Shown piece after piece: positions 27,145-35,939 of a stretch of DNA of 64,000 nt (positions are counted from its first letter, which is position 1; every line of letters starts with the position of its first letter). The translations under genes were made by a program, and so were the position numbers. The stretch comes from Flavobacterium cheniae. GTDB lineage: Bacteria > Bacteroidota > Bacteroidia > Flavobacteriales > Flavobacteriaceae. The notes under the pieces are model-generated. The model was given only the letters and a program-made list of their open reading frames with translations. It made no database searches and was not told where the DNA came from. The stretch is from positions 124,001 through 188,000 of the forward strand of contig NZ_SNZC01000003.1 in NCBI RefSeq assembly GCF_004363695.1. Reading direction: 5' to 3'.

Positions 27145-28293
27145 TTAGATTATTTTTTTTATCAACAATAAGGTTATTCTGAATTCGTTTAGTAATAGAA
27201 CAATGAAAAATAAGTTACTGGCGTAAATAAAGTAGTTCGCTTTTTTTGTAAATAAAGTATAAATATAATAAAAACTTAAATAGATAATCGGTAGCAACAC
27301 TAACCAATAACGACTAAATCCTGTTCCAGCTAATACAAAACCTAAAAATACTAACCCAAATGAAATACTTAACTGTTTAATTATTGGATTCTTCCAATTC
27401 TTGTAAAGACCAAAAATTACAGCTAATAAAAGAACTAAACTAATAACAAAATTTCTAATTCCCGTTACTGGAACAAATAGTGAAATAAAGGCAGGAATAC
27501 CATTGATTCTGTTTACTTGATAGTGTTGTTCAATTCCTAAGCCACATTTAATGTTATACCATAGTGGATTTTCGTCCATTTTATAACGACTAAAATAGCT
27601 TATTTCGCTTAAATTTTGAGATTCAATATTGTAAACATATTTAAACCAAAAGAGTAGCGGAGTTGTTAGAATTATGGAGTAAAGAACTATTTTTCCAAAG
27701 TTTTTTCTATCCTGTTGAAAATAAGAATAGTAGTAAAGTAATACCATTAATCCTAAAACAGCATAAACATAACGGGTAAAAACCAAAAGGATAAAAAGAG
27801 CAAAAAGACGCTTAAAGTTTGAAAGGTTTTTTTCTGAGTTTAGATAATAAATGAATCCCCAAAATGTCACAAAAACAATTGCTTCAGGATATAAAGAAGG
27901 TAAAAATGATAAAAAACCTGAAGAAACACATGTTAAAAGCAATAAAATGTATGTAATTGTAGGCTCTAAATTGAGTTTTTTGAAAGTTAAGAAAGCAAAT
28001 CTAATTCCTAAAATACAAAGACCAATATGAAATAACTTATGTAAAGCAAAACCTAATAAAGGAAATTTTGGAATTGAAAAAAAAGCCATTAAAAAAGGAA
28101 CTATAGGAATAACAGAAGAAGGGTTTTTAGTTTGATAATATTGGCCTTCTAATACATTTTGAGCAATTTTGTTATAGGTGAGTTCATCCCCTTGTAAGGG
28201 TAAAAATAAATTCCTCAAAGAGAGCAAAACAAGTATGCCAAAAAGAATGTAATATAATCTTTTACTTTCTAATAGTTTTTGTATTTGATTCAT
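27145..28293 (-). CDS. GT-C membrane glycosyltransferase (PMT/ArnT-like)
   Basis: A 382-residue polytopic protein with about ten hydrophobic segments. After the first helix comes LQGDELTYNKIA with D36-E37, the acidic pair expected in the first periplasmic loop of GT-C enzymes that use polyprenyl-phosphate sugars. A PSSVIPIVPFLMAF stretch follows as in GT39/GT83 enzymes. It would transfer the sugar prepared by the GtrB-like enzyme to the glycan in the periplasm. It is the first gene of the minus-strand block, one base ahead of gtrB, with a 148-base divergent gap to the next plus gene. Confidence 0.8.
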   Translation of the reverse strand: MNQIQKLLESKRLYYILFGILVLLSLRNLFLPLQGDELTYNKIAQNVLEGQYYQTKNPSSVIPIVPFLMAFFSIPKFPLLGFALHKLFHIGLCILGIRFAFLTFKKLNLEPTITYILLLLTCVSSGFLSFLPSLYPEAIVFVTFWGFIYYLNSEKNLSNFKRLFALFILLVFTRYVYAVLGLMVLLYYYSYFQQDRKNFGKIVLYSIILTTPLLFWFKYVYNIESQNLSEISYFSRYKMDENPLWYNIKCGLGIEQHYQVNRINGIPAFISLFVPVTGIRNFVISLVLLLAVIFGLYKNWKNPIIKQLSISFGLVFLGFVLAGTGFSRYWLVLLPIIYLSFYYIYTLFTKKANYFIYASNLFFIVLLLNEFRITLLLIKKII

Positions 28294-28395
28294 ATAGGTT
28301 AGTTTTCATTGGTAAAAATACTATTTTTTACTAATTAATTGTCTAATGATTGATTAAACATAGGTTTTATGTCTGATATGAATAAAAGAAAAGAT

Positions 28396-28403
28396 TATAT
28401 TTG
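28396..28403 (+). promoter_or_regulatory. Candidate -7 element for the 28442-31839 genes
   Basis: The octamer TATATTTG matches the Bacteroidota -7 consensus TAnnTTTG and lies 38 bases before the ATG at 28442, in the 148-base gap between divergent genes. No TTG at the usual 17-23 base distance upstream was found, so it is a one-box match. Confidence 0.4.
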
Positions 28404-28441
28404 TCGATGAATTTAATTGTATTTCTGCTATTAAAACAAAC

Positions 28442-29518
28442 ATGCGCATAGTTCAACTTATAGACAGCCTTGAAGCAGGCGGCGCTGAGCGCATGGCTGT
28501 TAGTTATGCTAATGCGCTTCAAAAAAGGGTCTCTTTTTCTGGTATTGTGGTAACGCGTAATGAAGGTAGTTTACAAAATCAATTAGACAAAGATGTTTCT
28601 TATTTATTTTTGGCTAAAAAGAAAGTTTTAGATTTACAAGCATTATTTAAGTTAAGAAGTTTTTTGAAAGCAAATAATGTAAAATTCATTCAAGCCCATA
28701 GCACCTCTATATATTTTGCCTTTTTAATAAAATTAGTATTTCCAAGTATTAGAATTATTTGGCATGATCATTATGGTAAAAGCGAAATGTTAGAAAAAAG
28801 AAAGTCTTTTTTTTTAAGGATTATTTCTGTTTTAGTTTTTGGAATTGTAGCTGTAAATCAAAAGTTAGAGGCTTGGTCAAAAAATAATATGTTTTGTAAA
28901 AAAGTAATTTATTTAGCTAATTTTACTGTATCAGCTAATGAAACTTCATTTATAAAAACAAAATTAAAAGGAATAACAGGAAAACAAATTGTTTGTTTAG
29001 CAAATTTAAGATCTCAGAAGAATCATATCCTTTTGTTAGAAGTAGCAGAAAAATGTAAAGTAAATCATCTTGATTGGTCGTTTCATTTAGTTGGAAAAGA
29101 TTTTCAAGATTCTTATTCTGAAACGATTAAAAATTTAATTATAGAAAAAGGACTTCAAGAAAACGTTTTTTTATATGGTTCATGCGATGATGTAAGCTCT
29201 ATTTTGCAACAATGTCAAATAGGAATTTTAACATCAGATTCTGAAGGTTTGCCAGTAGCACTTTTAGAATATGGATTTCAAAAATTAGCTGTAGTTTCGA
29301 CTGCTGTTGGAGAAATACCAGAAGTGATTGACGATAAAAAAAGCGGTATGTTAATTCAGCCTAATGATGCATTGTCATTTTCGAATGCTTTAATTGAATT
29401 AATAGAAAATGATTCTTTACGACTTTTATTAGGGGAAAATTTAAAAACAACTATTTTAAATACTTATTCTGAAGAAAAAGTGTTGTTAAAATATTTAAAT
29501 TGGGTAAATGAAAAATAG
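28442..29518 (+). CDS. GT4 family glycosyltransferase
   Basis: A 358-residue GT4 enzyme. The N-terminus RIVQLIDSLEAGGAERMAV (key LEAGGAER, 10-17) is the glycine-rich loop of the family, and ILTSDSEGLPVALLEYGFQK near 261-280 is the donor-binding E-x7-E region. It is the first gene after the divergent gap and overlaps the polymerase/ligase gene by 11 bases. It should act in the cytoplasm on the same glycan. Donor is not known. Confidence 0.88.
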   Translation: MRIVQLIDSLEAGGAERMAVSYANALQKRVSFSGIVVTRNEGSLQNQLDKDVSYLFLAKKKVLDLQALFKLRSFLKANNVKFIQAHSTSIYFAFLIKLVFPSIRIIWHDHYGKSEMLEKRKSFFLRIISVLVFGIVAVNQKLEAWSKNNMFCKKVIYLANFTVSANETSFIKTKLKGITGKQIVCLANLRSQKNHILLLEVAEKCKVNHLDWSFHLVGKDFQDSYSETIKNLIIEKGLQENVFLYGSCDDVSSILQQCQIGILTSDSEGLPVALLEYGFQKLAVVSTAVGEIPEVIDDKKSGMLIQPNDALSFSNALIELIENDSLRLLLGENLKTTILNTYSEEKVLLKYLNWVNEK

Positions 29519-30866
29519 TCAATTAACATATTTTAATTTAATTATAGTACATGTAATTATTGGATTTGTAATTTATTTATTACCATTCCTAGCAAAGTTA
29601 TATGCTGTTTTTGTTTTTGTTTTTGGAGTTATGTACATGCTAAGAACTAAAAACAAGAATAACGAAGCTTTGCTTATATGTGGTTATATTGTAGGTGTCG
29701 AAGTTTTTCTGCGAATGACAGAAGGAAATCCAATACACGAGTTATCCAAGTATTTAGTTATTGTTTTTCTCGTTTTTGGAATGATTTATAAAGGATTTTC
29801 AAAGAATTCATTTATTTATATTGTTTTTCTATTACTGTTAATTCCTGGTATTATTATTGGAGCCAATGAATTAAGTTTTGATACTAATGTTAGAAAAGCA
29901 ATCGCATTTAATATTTCTGGTCCAGTATGTTTGGCAATTGCTTCGTTGTATTGTTATCAGCGAGTGGTTACAAAAGAGCAATTGTTCAAGATGTTTGTTT
30001 TTATAGGGCTACCTATATTGAGTATGACTATTTATTTATTTTTGTTTACACCTAGTAACAAAGAAATTTTTATCAGTACACAATCAAATTTTTCTGCCTC
30101 AGGAGGATTTGGACCTAATCAAGTGTCTACATCTTTAGGTTTAGGTATGTTTGTTTTTTTTGTATTAGCATTACTTTATTCAAATACAAAAAAAATGATT
30201 ATTATAAATTTAATAATTTTTGTATTAGTTTCTTACCGCGGAATCTTAACCTTTTCAAGGGGAGGAGTTATAACTGGGATAGCAATGATTATTTTTTTAA
30301 TGGTTGTGTTATTTTATTATTCAGGTCCAAAGGTTAAGAGTAAATTGTTGACAGTAATATTGTTTTCTGTAATTGGAGGCGGTTTGTTATGGTCTTATTC
30401 TGTTTACAAGACAAATGGGATGATTGAGTATCGCTATGCAAATAAAGATGCTAGAGGAAGGGATAAAGAAGATAGGCTTGGAGGTCGCGAGGCAATTGCA
30501 GGAACAGAAATAAATGCTTTTAAAGAAAATCCTATTTTTGGTATTGGAGTTGGTAAAAATGCTGAATATAGGGAAGAAATCATAGGGCATAAAGTTTCCT
30601 CCCATAATGAGATTACACGTATGTTAGCTGATCATGGCTCATTAGGATTGTTTGGTTTGCTAATATTGTTTATAACTCCAATTTCTTTATATTTTGGAAA
30701 TAAGCAAAATGTATTTCTACTTTCCTTTTTTATTTTTTGGGCACTAACCATTAATCACGCTGCTATGCGCACCGCTGCTCCCGCATTTATATACGCCTTA
30801 TCACTTTTAAAAGTAAAATTTGTAGATGATGAAACACCTGTTGTACATAGGGAACCAGCTATCTAA
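29508..30866 (+). CDS. O-antigen ligase/polymerase family membrane protein (Wzy/WaaL-like)
   Basis: A 452-residue polytopic protein with about twelve hydrophobic segments and one large loop (about 300-370). The loop carries FKENPIFGIGVGKNAE and SSHNEITRMLADHGSLG, close to the family's G-x-G and H-N-x-x-L-x-x-x-x-x-G pattern in the Wzy_C region, and FSRGGVITG lies before it. Such proteins either polymerise repeat units or ligate the glycan to a lipid A core. Because the cluster also has Wzm/Wzt, ligase is the more coherent role, but sequence alone does not separate the two. It overlaps the flanking GT genes by 11 and 41 bases. Confidence 0.82.
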   Translation: MKNSQLTYFNLIIVHVIIGFVIYLLPFLAKLYAVFVFVFGVMYMLRTKNKNNEALLICGYIVGVEVFLRMTEGNPIHELSKYLVIVFLVFGMIYKGFSKNSFIYIVFLLLLIPGIIIGANELSFDTNVRKAIAFNISGPVCLAIASLYCYQRVVTKEQLFKMFVFIGLPILSMTIYLFLFTPSNKEIFISTQSNFSASGGFGPNQVSTSLGLGMFVFFVLALLYSNTKKMIIINLIIFVLVSYRGILTFSRGGVITGIAMIIFLMVVLFYYSGPKVKSKLLTVILFSVIGGGLLWSYSVYKTNGMIEYRYANKDARGRDKEDRLGGREAIAGTEINAFKENPIFGIGVGKNAEYREEIIGHKVSSHNEITRMLADHGSLGLFGLLILFITPISLYFGNKQNVFLLSFFIFWALTINHAAMRTAAPAFIYALSLLKVKFVDDETPVVHREPAI

Positions 30867-31839
30867 ACACGGATATAACAAAACTTCTATTGAAACACTT
30901 GGGGTTTTTCTTGAGGTTGAAGGGTATCATGTAATATTTACCTCTAGCAAGAAAAATCAGTGGTCTAGAATGTTAGATATGTTATATGTTACTCTTTTAA
31001 AAGCAAAAAAAGTAGATTATATATTGATAGATACTTATAGCACTTCAAGTTTTTGGTATGCTTTTTTTTGTAGTCAGATTGCTCGAATTTTCAAAGTTAA
31101 ATATGTTCCCATATTAAGAGGCGGCGATTTACCTAATCGGCTTAAAAACAATCCCAAGTTATGCCAAATGGTGTTTGCTAACGCCTATCAAAATGTGGCG
31201 CCTTCTGGTTATTTAAAGCAGGCGTTTGAAAGTGCTGGATTTACAAATGTAGTCCACATTCCTAATTCTATTGAAATAGATAAATACGAGCTCAAAACAA
31301 GAGTTGAGTTAGCACCAAAATTACTTTGGGTTCGCGCTTTTGCATCCATTTATAATCCTGAAATGGCGGTTAAAGTGCTACAACAATTGCAAGAAAAACA
31401 TCCTTCAGCTTCTTTAACTATGGTAGGACCCGACAAAGATGGTAGTTTGCAAACGACTAAAGATTTTGCTGATTCTATTGGGGTTGCTGTAAATTTTACC
31501 GGACAATTAGCAAAAGAAGATTGGTGGCAATTAGCCTCAGAACATGATATTTTTATCAATACCACTCATTTTGATAATACACCAATTAGCGTAATGGAAG
31601 CCATGGCTTTAGGTTTGCCAGTTGTGAGTACTAATGTAGGTGGTATTCCTTATTTGTTGGCTGATAAAGAAAATGCTTTGTTGGTTAACGATGATGATGA
31701 TAAAGAGATGACGGAAACAATTTTAGATTTGTTAAATGATAAAGTTAGAGTGAACCAGTTGGCTAAAAATGCTAGAACTTTTATAGAACAAATGGATTGG
31801 CAAGTAGTGAAACAAAGTTGGATTTCGTTATTGAAATAG
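30826..31839 (+). CDS. GT4 family glycosyltransferase
   Basis: A 337-residue GT4 enzyme. The first strand is HLLYIGNQLSKHGYNKTSIETL, and the donor domain has LLWVRAFASIYNPEM near 166-180 and FDNTPISVMEAMALGLPVVS near 245-264, with the E-x7-E-type motif, followed by NVGGIPYLL. The ATG at 30826 (or the next codon) lies 41 bases inside the preceding gene, a long overlap that suggests coupling. A gap of 173 bases then separates it from the initiating transferase. Confidence 0.88.
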   Translation: MMKHLLYIGNQLSKHGYNKTSIETLGVFLEVEGYHVIFTSSKKNQWSRMLDMLYVTLLKAKKVDYILIDTYSTSSFWYAFFCSQIARIFKVKYVPILRGGDLPNRLKNNPKLCQMVFANAYQNVAPSGYLKQAFESAGFTNVVHIPNSIEIDKYELKTRVELAPKLLWVRAFASIYNPEMAVKVLQQLQEKHPSASLTMVGPDKDGSLQTTKDFADSIGVAVNFTGQLAKEDWWQLASEHDIFINTTHFDNTPISVMEAMALGLPVVSTNVGGIPYLLADKENALLVNDDDDKEMTETILDLLNDKVRVNQLAKNARTFIEQMDWQVVKQSWISLLK

Positions 31840-32012
31840 TTTAAGGTACTTTTGAATTTATTTTAAAGGTTCTTTAATAATCAGTTAAAAATTCTTCCTT
31901 TAACCAAACTTATGAATGATAATGCGTTACTCTATTATTAAATTAATAAAAAAGCGATACGAGTTTCCTTATTTCTTTTAAATTCGTTACTTTGCATTAG
32001 AATTACAAAAAA

Positions 32013-33395
32013 ATGAGTGCCTCCCAAAAAATACATTTTGAAATTTCCGAACGCAAAATCTTATTGCGTGTTATGGATGTTGTGTTTACGGTGCTTACAT
32101 TAGCATTAATTGGACATTATACTCAATTCGATTATTTCAGAGTTTCGCAAACAAGTTTTTATTGGACTATTGTACTAGCACTTTATATTGTTTTCTTTGG
32201 AACCATATTTGAAATGTACAATTTACAAACAGCAAGTAATCGTTTTCAAATTTCTAAAAGTATCATATTAACCACTTCGGTTACCGTATTGTTTTATTTG
32301 TTAACCCCTTTTTATACACCTGTATTGCCTTCTAATCGTTTGCAAATAATCCTGTTTTTCTTTTCTATTTTAATTTCGTTGTCGGTTTGGCGCTATTTAT
32401 ATATCGTTTTCTTTGCTTCAAATCGTTTTATGAAAAAAGTGCTTTTTGTAGGCAGCAGTAAAGATGTAGATGGTTTGGTAACTGAATTAGCCAAGTTTAA
32501 CCCACATTATAAAGTAGTGGGTTACGTCGCAATTGATGAAACTCCTAATGGGGCTAACGTGACACGTGTTTCTGCAGAAGAATTAGATGATTTTGTGTAC
32601 CAAAATTACGTTTCCGAAATCGTGGTTGCTAATGTTAAAAACAAACTTGCATCGGTTGAATTGTATAATAAATTATTACGATTATTAGAGAAAGGAATTG
32701 TTATCAGAAAATATAATCAGGTATACGAGAACAGTACTTATCGTTTACCTATTCAATTTGAAGATAGAGAATTGTACAAGTTTTTCCCATTTAGTAGAAG
32801 CAATCAGAACAAATTATACATGTATTATACTCGTTTTTTTGATCTTGTTTTTGCGGTTGTTGGGTTGATAGGATTCTTTTTGATTGCGCCTCTTTTATGG
32901 ATTATTAATCTTTTTGTAAACAAAGGAAGTTTCTTTTATACACAAGAGCGTGTAGGTAAAAACGGAATTCCATTTACCATTTACAAGATGCGAACTATGG
33001 TGCAAAATGCCGAACAAAACGGTGCTGTTTTTGCTACAACAAATGATAGTCGAATTACTCCTTTCGGGAAATTTCTACGTAAAACAAGATTAGATGAATT
33101 ACCACAATTTATTAATGTTTTAAAAGGCGAAATGGCTATTATTGGTCCAAGACCTGAGCGACCATTTTTTGTGGATCAAATTGCTGCTTCTATTCCGTTA
33201 TATCAAACGCGTCATGTAATTAAACCGGGGCTTACTGGTTGGGCACAAGTGAATTATCCTTACGGTTCTAACTTAGAAGATAGTTTGATGAAACTCCGAT
33301 ACGACTTGTATTACATCAAACACAGAAGTTTGTTTTTAGATGTAAATATCGTCGTAAAAACGTTGAGTACGGTATTGTTTTTTAGAGGACAGTAA
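32013..33395 (+). CDS. WbaP-type polyprenyl glycosylphosphotransferase (glycan-initiating enzyme)
   Basis: A 460-residue inner-membrane enzyme that transfers a sugar-1-phosphate from a nucleotide sugar to undecaprenyl phosphate, starting glycan assembly. The N-terminal half has four to five hydrophobic helices (about 15-130) and a soluble CoA-binding-like Rossmann segment with KKVLFVGSSKDVDG near 140. A further membrane segment (about 278-304) leads into the bacterial sugar transferase domain: YKMRTMVQNAE near 328, TRLDELPQFINVLKGEMAIIG (key DELPQ near 363) and GPRPERP near 382-388. It closes the polysaccharide locus; a 112-base gap to a convergent gene follows. Confidence 0.92.
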   Translation: MSASQKIHFEISERKILLRVMDVVFTVLTLALIGHYTQFDYFRVSQTSFYWTIVLALYIVFFGTIFEMYNLQTASNRFQISKSIILTTSVTVLFYLLTPFYTPVLPSNRLQIILFFFSILISLSVWRYLYIVFFASNRFMKKVLFVGSSKDVDGLVTELAKFNPHYKVVGYVAIDETPNGANVTRVSAEELDDFVYQNYVSEIVVANVKNKLASVELYNKLLRLLEKGIVIRKYNQVYENSTYRLPIQFEDRELYKFFPFSRSNQNKLYMYYTRFFDLVFAVVGLIGFFLIAPLLWIINLFVNKGSFFYTQERVGKNGIPFTIYKMRTMVQNAEQNGAVFATTNDSRITPFGKFLRKTRLDELPQFINVLKGEMAIIGPRPERPFFVDQIAASIPLYQTRHVIKPGLTGWAQVNYPYGSNLEDSLMKLRYDLYYIKHRSLFLDVNIVVKTLSTVLFFRGQ

Positions 33396-33507
33396 TTAGT
33401 GTTCAGTTGTTAGTCGTCCGTCTGTTGTTGGAGTTTGAGAGTATGTAAAGAAAAAATTAATTGATAAAAATCTGTGTATTTCAGCGTTTCGCAACAGCGA
33501 ATCAGTT

Positions 33508-34629
33508 TTATCCGCGTGCTGTGCTTGATTTCTTAATCTGCAAAACAATTTTTCCAATCCAATAAAAATGTAAGACAATAAAAGGCCAAACAATTCCTAA
33601 ATGAATTTTTGTAGTCATATAAGCTAAATACACCAATAACATTGCCAAAATTATTTTTCCAAAAAGCAGTATTTTATCTTTAATCCCTTTTTTAATATAC
33701 CAAGCAAATACCAATAAAAGAGGATTGAACAATAAAATGTTATAATTCCATAATATCTCTTCATGCAACGAATACAATCCCACCAAAGAGAAGAAAAGCC
33801 CTAATAATCCAGCAAAGATGAAGTAGCTAATTTTTATCCATTTCTTGTTTAAAAGTGCTAAAATTAAAAGCACTGTAATTAAAGAATAAACAGAGTTTAA
33901 CCAGTTAAAAGGAATTTCAGGTTTGGTTACTTGAAGAATTTTTGAATCACTCTTTTCAATTTTATTTCCATTTACTTTTGTAGTTGAAATCGCGTTTTTG
34001 AATTCATAAGGTAAAAATAGGCGAGTGGCTGGTTCATCTACTTTTGCTCCAAAAATCAATTGAATTCCTAGTTTCATATAAAAGTCGCTCATATACGGAT
34101 ATAAAATTTCGCGATACGATATCTTTGAACTATCCGATTTGATGTATTCTTTACCTAAAATTCCATTGATTTTATCCACCACCATCGTTGTACAATTTCG
34201 GTCAATGAATTTATAGGTGTAATAACGTTCATCACTATAAACGGAATGATTTAATTGTTGGAACAATGTATTGATTTGTGTTGGAGTTAGTGCTAATTCT
34301 TGTTCAATTATTTCACGATTTTCCGCTTGATAATTGTAATAGAAATCGATAAAACTACCATTGGTAACAAAATATTGTAAATCGCCTTTTATAAATCTGC
34401 CAATGAAATTAGGCGTACTAAAGTCAAAAGCGCCATAATTGTAAACTACATCAATAGCATGAATACTATCTTGAATACGAATACCAGTGTGACCATACAT
34501 AGCATACGATTCTGGTCCTAAACCACAAGTTAAAATGCTAACTTTTGCTTTTTCAGAAAGTGTAATGTTTTGGGCAAACCCATTAAAAGAAATTAAAATA
34601 AGTAAAGCGAAAAGTAGTTTTTTTGTCAT
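33508..34629 (-). CDS. DUF4105 protein, lipoprotein N-acyltransferase (Lnb)-like
   Basis: A 373-residue envelope protein with a signal peptide (about 1-20, cleavage near FAQ) and a periplasmic DUF4105/Lnb domain over about 25-230. Candidate catalytic residues are the histidine of MYGHTGIRI near 45 and the cysteine of DRNCTTMV near 145. About four to five membrane helices follow (about 240-365). In Bacteroides, Lnb proteins of this type have been linked to lipoprotein N-acylation, a step otherwise done by Lnt. The last residues (KKSSTARG) run into a distinct-looking intergenic sequence, so the original C-terminus may have been altered. It is followed upstream by the PorV-like gene after 46 bases. 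Confidence 0.78.
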   Translation of the reverse strand: MTKKLLFALLILISFNGFAQNITLSEKAKVSILTCGLGPESYAMYGHTGIRIQDSIHAIDVVYNYGAFDFSTPNFIGRFIKGDLQYFVTNGSFIDFYYNYQAENREIIEQELALTPTQINTLFQQLNHSVYSDERYYTYKFIDRNCTTMVVDKINGILGKEYIKSDSSKISYREILYPYMSDFYMKLGIQLIFGAKVDEPATRLFLPYEFKNAISTTKVNGNKIEKSDSKILQVTKPEIPFNWLNSVYSLITVLLILALLNKKWIKISYFIFAGLLGLFFSLVGLYSLHEEILWNYNILLFNPLLLVFAWYIKKGIKDKILLFGKIILAMLLVYLAYMTTKIHLGIVWPFIVLHFYWIGKIVLQIKKSSTARG

Positions 34630-34675
34630 TTTATATAAAGTCTTTCTTCTTGTTTCTTTTCTCTTATTTCTGAAA

Positions 34676-35755
34676 TTATCTAAACAATTCCCAATCTACT
34701 TTAATGGAAAAAATATTAGAATATAAAGCTGCACTTTGGTCACCTAAATCGGTTAAAGCGTAATCCACTTGAATGCCTTTGTATTTAAATCCTAAACCAA
34801 TATTCGGTTGAAAACTCAATTTTTTTGAATCATCAATTTGCGTGATTTGCTGAAAATTTCCAACACCAGCTCTCAAGTAAACCAAATCAATGTAACCAAA
34901 TTCCAATCCAAGTGCAGGATCAATACTCATTGTGTTGGTTGAAATAATATCATTGGTTCGAGTAAATTGCATGTTTAAATTGGTCGCCGCTAACAAACTA
35001 TAATCATAACGAATAATCCATTTTTTTGACATTCCTAATTGCGCTTTTGGTAGCGTAATCTCACTAGTTTCAGGTAATTCTTGATTTTCACCCGGAATGG
35101 CATCTGCAATTTCTTGAAACTTTTCTTCGTCTATGGTCCAAGTATTATAAGTAGTAGTAATATCACGAATCATCAAACCAAATTTCCAATCTTCATCATC
35201 ACTGATGTACTGAATTCCTAAATCCAATCCAAATCCCCAAGAATTAGCAAAATCACCAATAACTCTTCGGATTACTTTCGCGTTTACTCCGTAATTTAAT
35301 CCTTCAATAGGTAAACTTCTAGCATAAGAAACAGTTAAGCCATAATCGGCAGTAGAAAAAAGCGAAATTCTGTTGTAGTCGATATTTCCTTCGCTATCAA
35401 TTAATTGTGTGGTATTTAAAATATCATCAACTCCAAAACGAATTAAGGAAATTCCAACAGCACTTCGGTCGTCAATTGGCATGGCAAAACCAGCATAATC
35501 ATATTGCGCAATATTGGCAAAGTAATTAGCATGCATCAAAGCAAACTGTTTGTCTTCTAGTTTTAACAATCCAGCAGGATTCCAATAGCCAGAATTCACA
35601 TCGCCAGTATGAGACACAACAGCATTAGACATTCCTAAAGCAGCAGCGTCAACTCCAATATTCATAAACTCATTTGAATATTTTCGTACGGTTTGCCCAT
35701 AGGTTGTCCCACAAAAACAAATTAAAAGTAGTAAAATGGTCTTTTTCAATGCCAA
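34676..35755 (-). CDS. PorV/PorQ-like outer-membrane barrel (type IX secretion related)
   Basis: A 359-residue protein with a signal peptide (about 1-20, ending TYGQ) and a body of alternating strands typical of the FadL-like PorV/UPF0164 barrels. The GVDAAALGMSNAVVSHTGDVNSGYWNPAGL region (key parts AALGMSNA and YWNPAGL, about 34-62) is the signature block of the family. PorV acts in type IX secretion as a shuttle and holder of cargo in Bacteroidota. This copy may be a paralogue (PorV2-like) and not PorV itself. It lies upstream of the Lnb-like gene on the same strand, probably in one transcript. Confidence 0.8.
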   Translation of the reverse strand: MALKKTILLLLICFCGTTYGQTVRKYSNEFMNIGVDAAALGMSNAVVSHTGDVNSGYWNPAGLLKLEDKQFALMHANYFANIAQYDYAGFAMPIDDRSAVGISLIRFGVDDILNTTQLIDSEGNIDYNRISLFSTADYGLTVSYARSLPIEGLNYGVNAKVIRRVIGDFANSWGFGLDLGIQYISDDEDWKFGLMIRDITTTYNTWTIDEEKFQEIADAIPGENQELPETSEITLPKAQLGMSKKWIIRYDYSLLAATNLNMQFTRTNDIISTNTMSIDPALGLEFGYIDLVYLRAGVGNFQQITQIDDSKKLSFQPNIGLGFKYKGIQVDYALTDLGDQSAALYSNIFSIKVDWELFR

Positions 35756-35845
35756 TTTTTTTACAAAGATGAAATAAATTTCTCAAATAGTAAACTCTAA
35801 AAGTATTAACTTATTGTATTACATTTGCTGTAAATTAGGGAAGGC

Positions 35846-35877
35846 TTGTTTTTAGGTCTTTTTTAGTTGTAATTTTG
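35846..35877 (+). promoter_or_regulatory. Candidate promoter for pssA and the lysozyme gene
   Basis: A TTG at 35846-35848 and TAATTTTG at 35870-35877 are 21 bases apart, matching the Bacteroidota TTG-N17-23-TAnnTTTG promoter. The ATG at 35940 is 62 bases downstream. Confidence 0.6.
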
Positions 35878-35939
35878 CAATTCGTTTTAGTTGCAATAAC
35901 AGCAATAAATTAAGTAAAGAGTTTATAAAGTCACGTTAT

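Noticed and set aside
33396-33593. Minus-strand 65-residue frame next to the wbaP-like gene end
   Set aside because: It overlaps the DUF4105 3' end in another frame and includes repeat-like intergenic DNA; no support.
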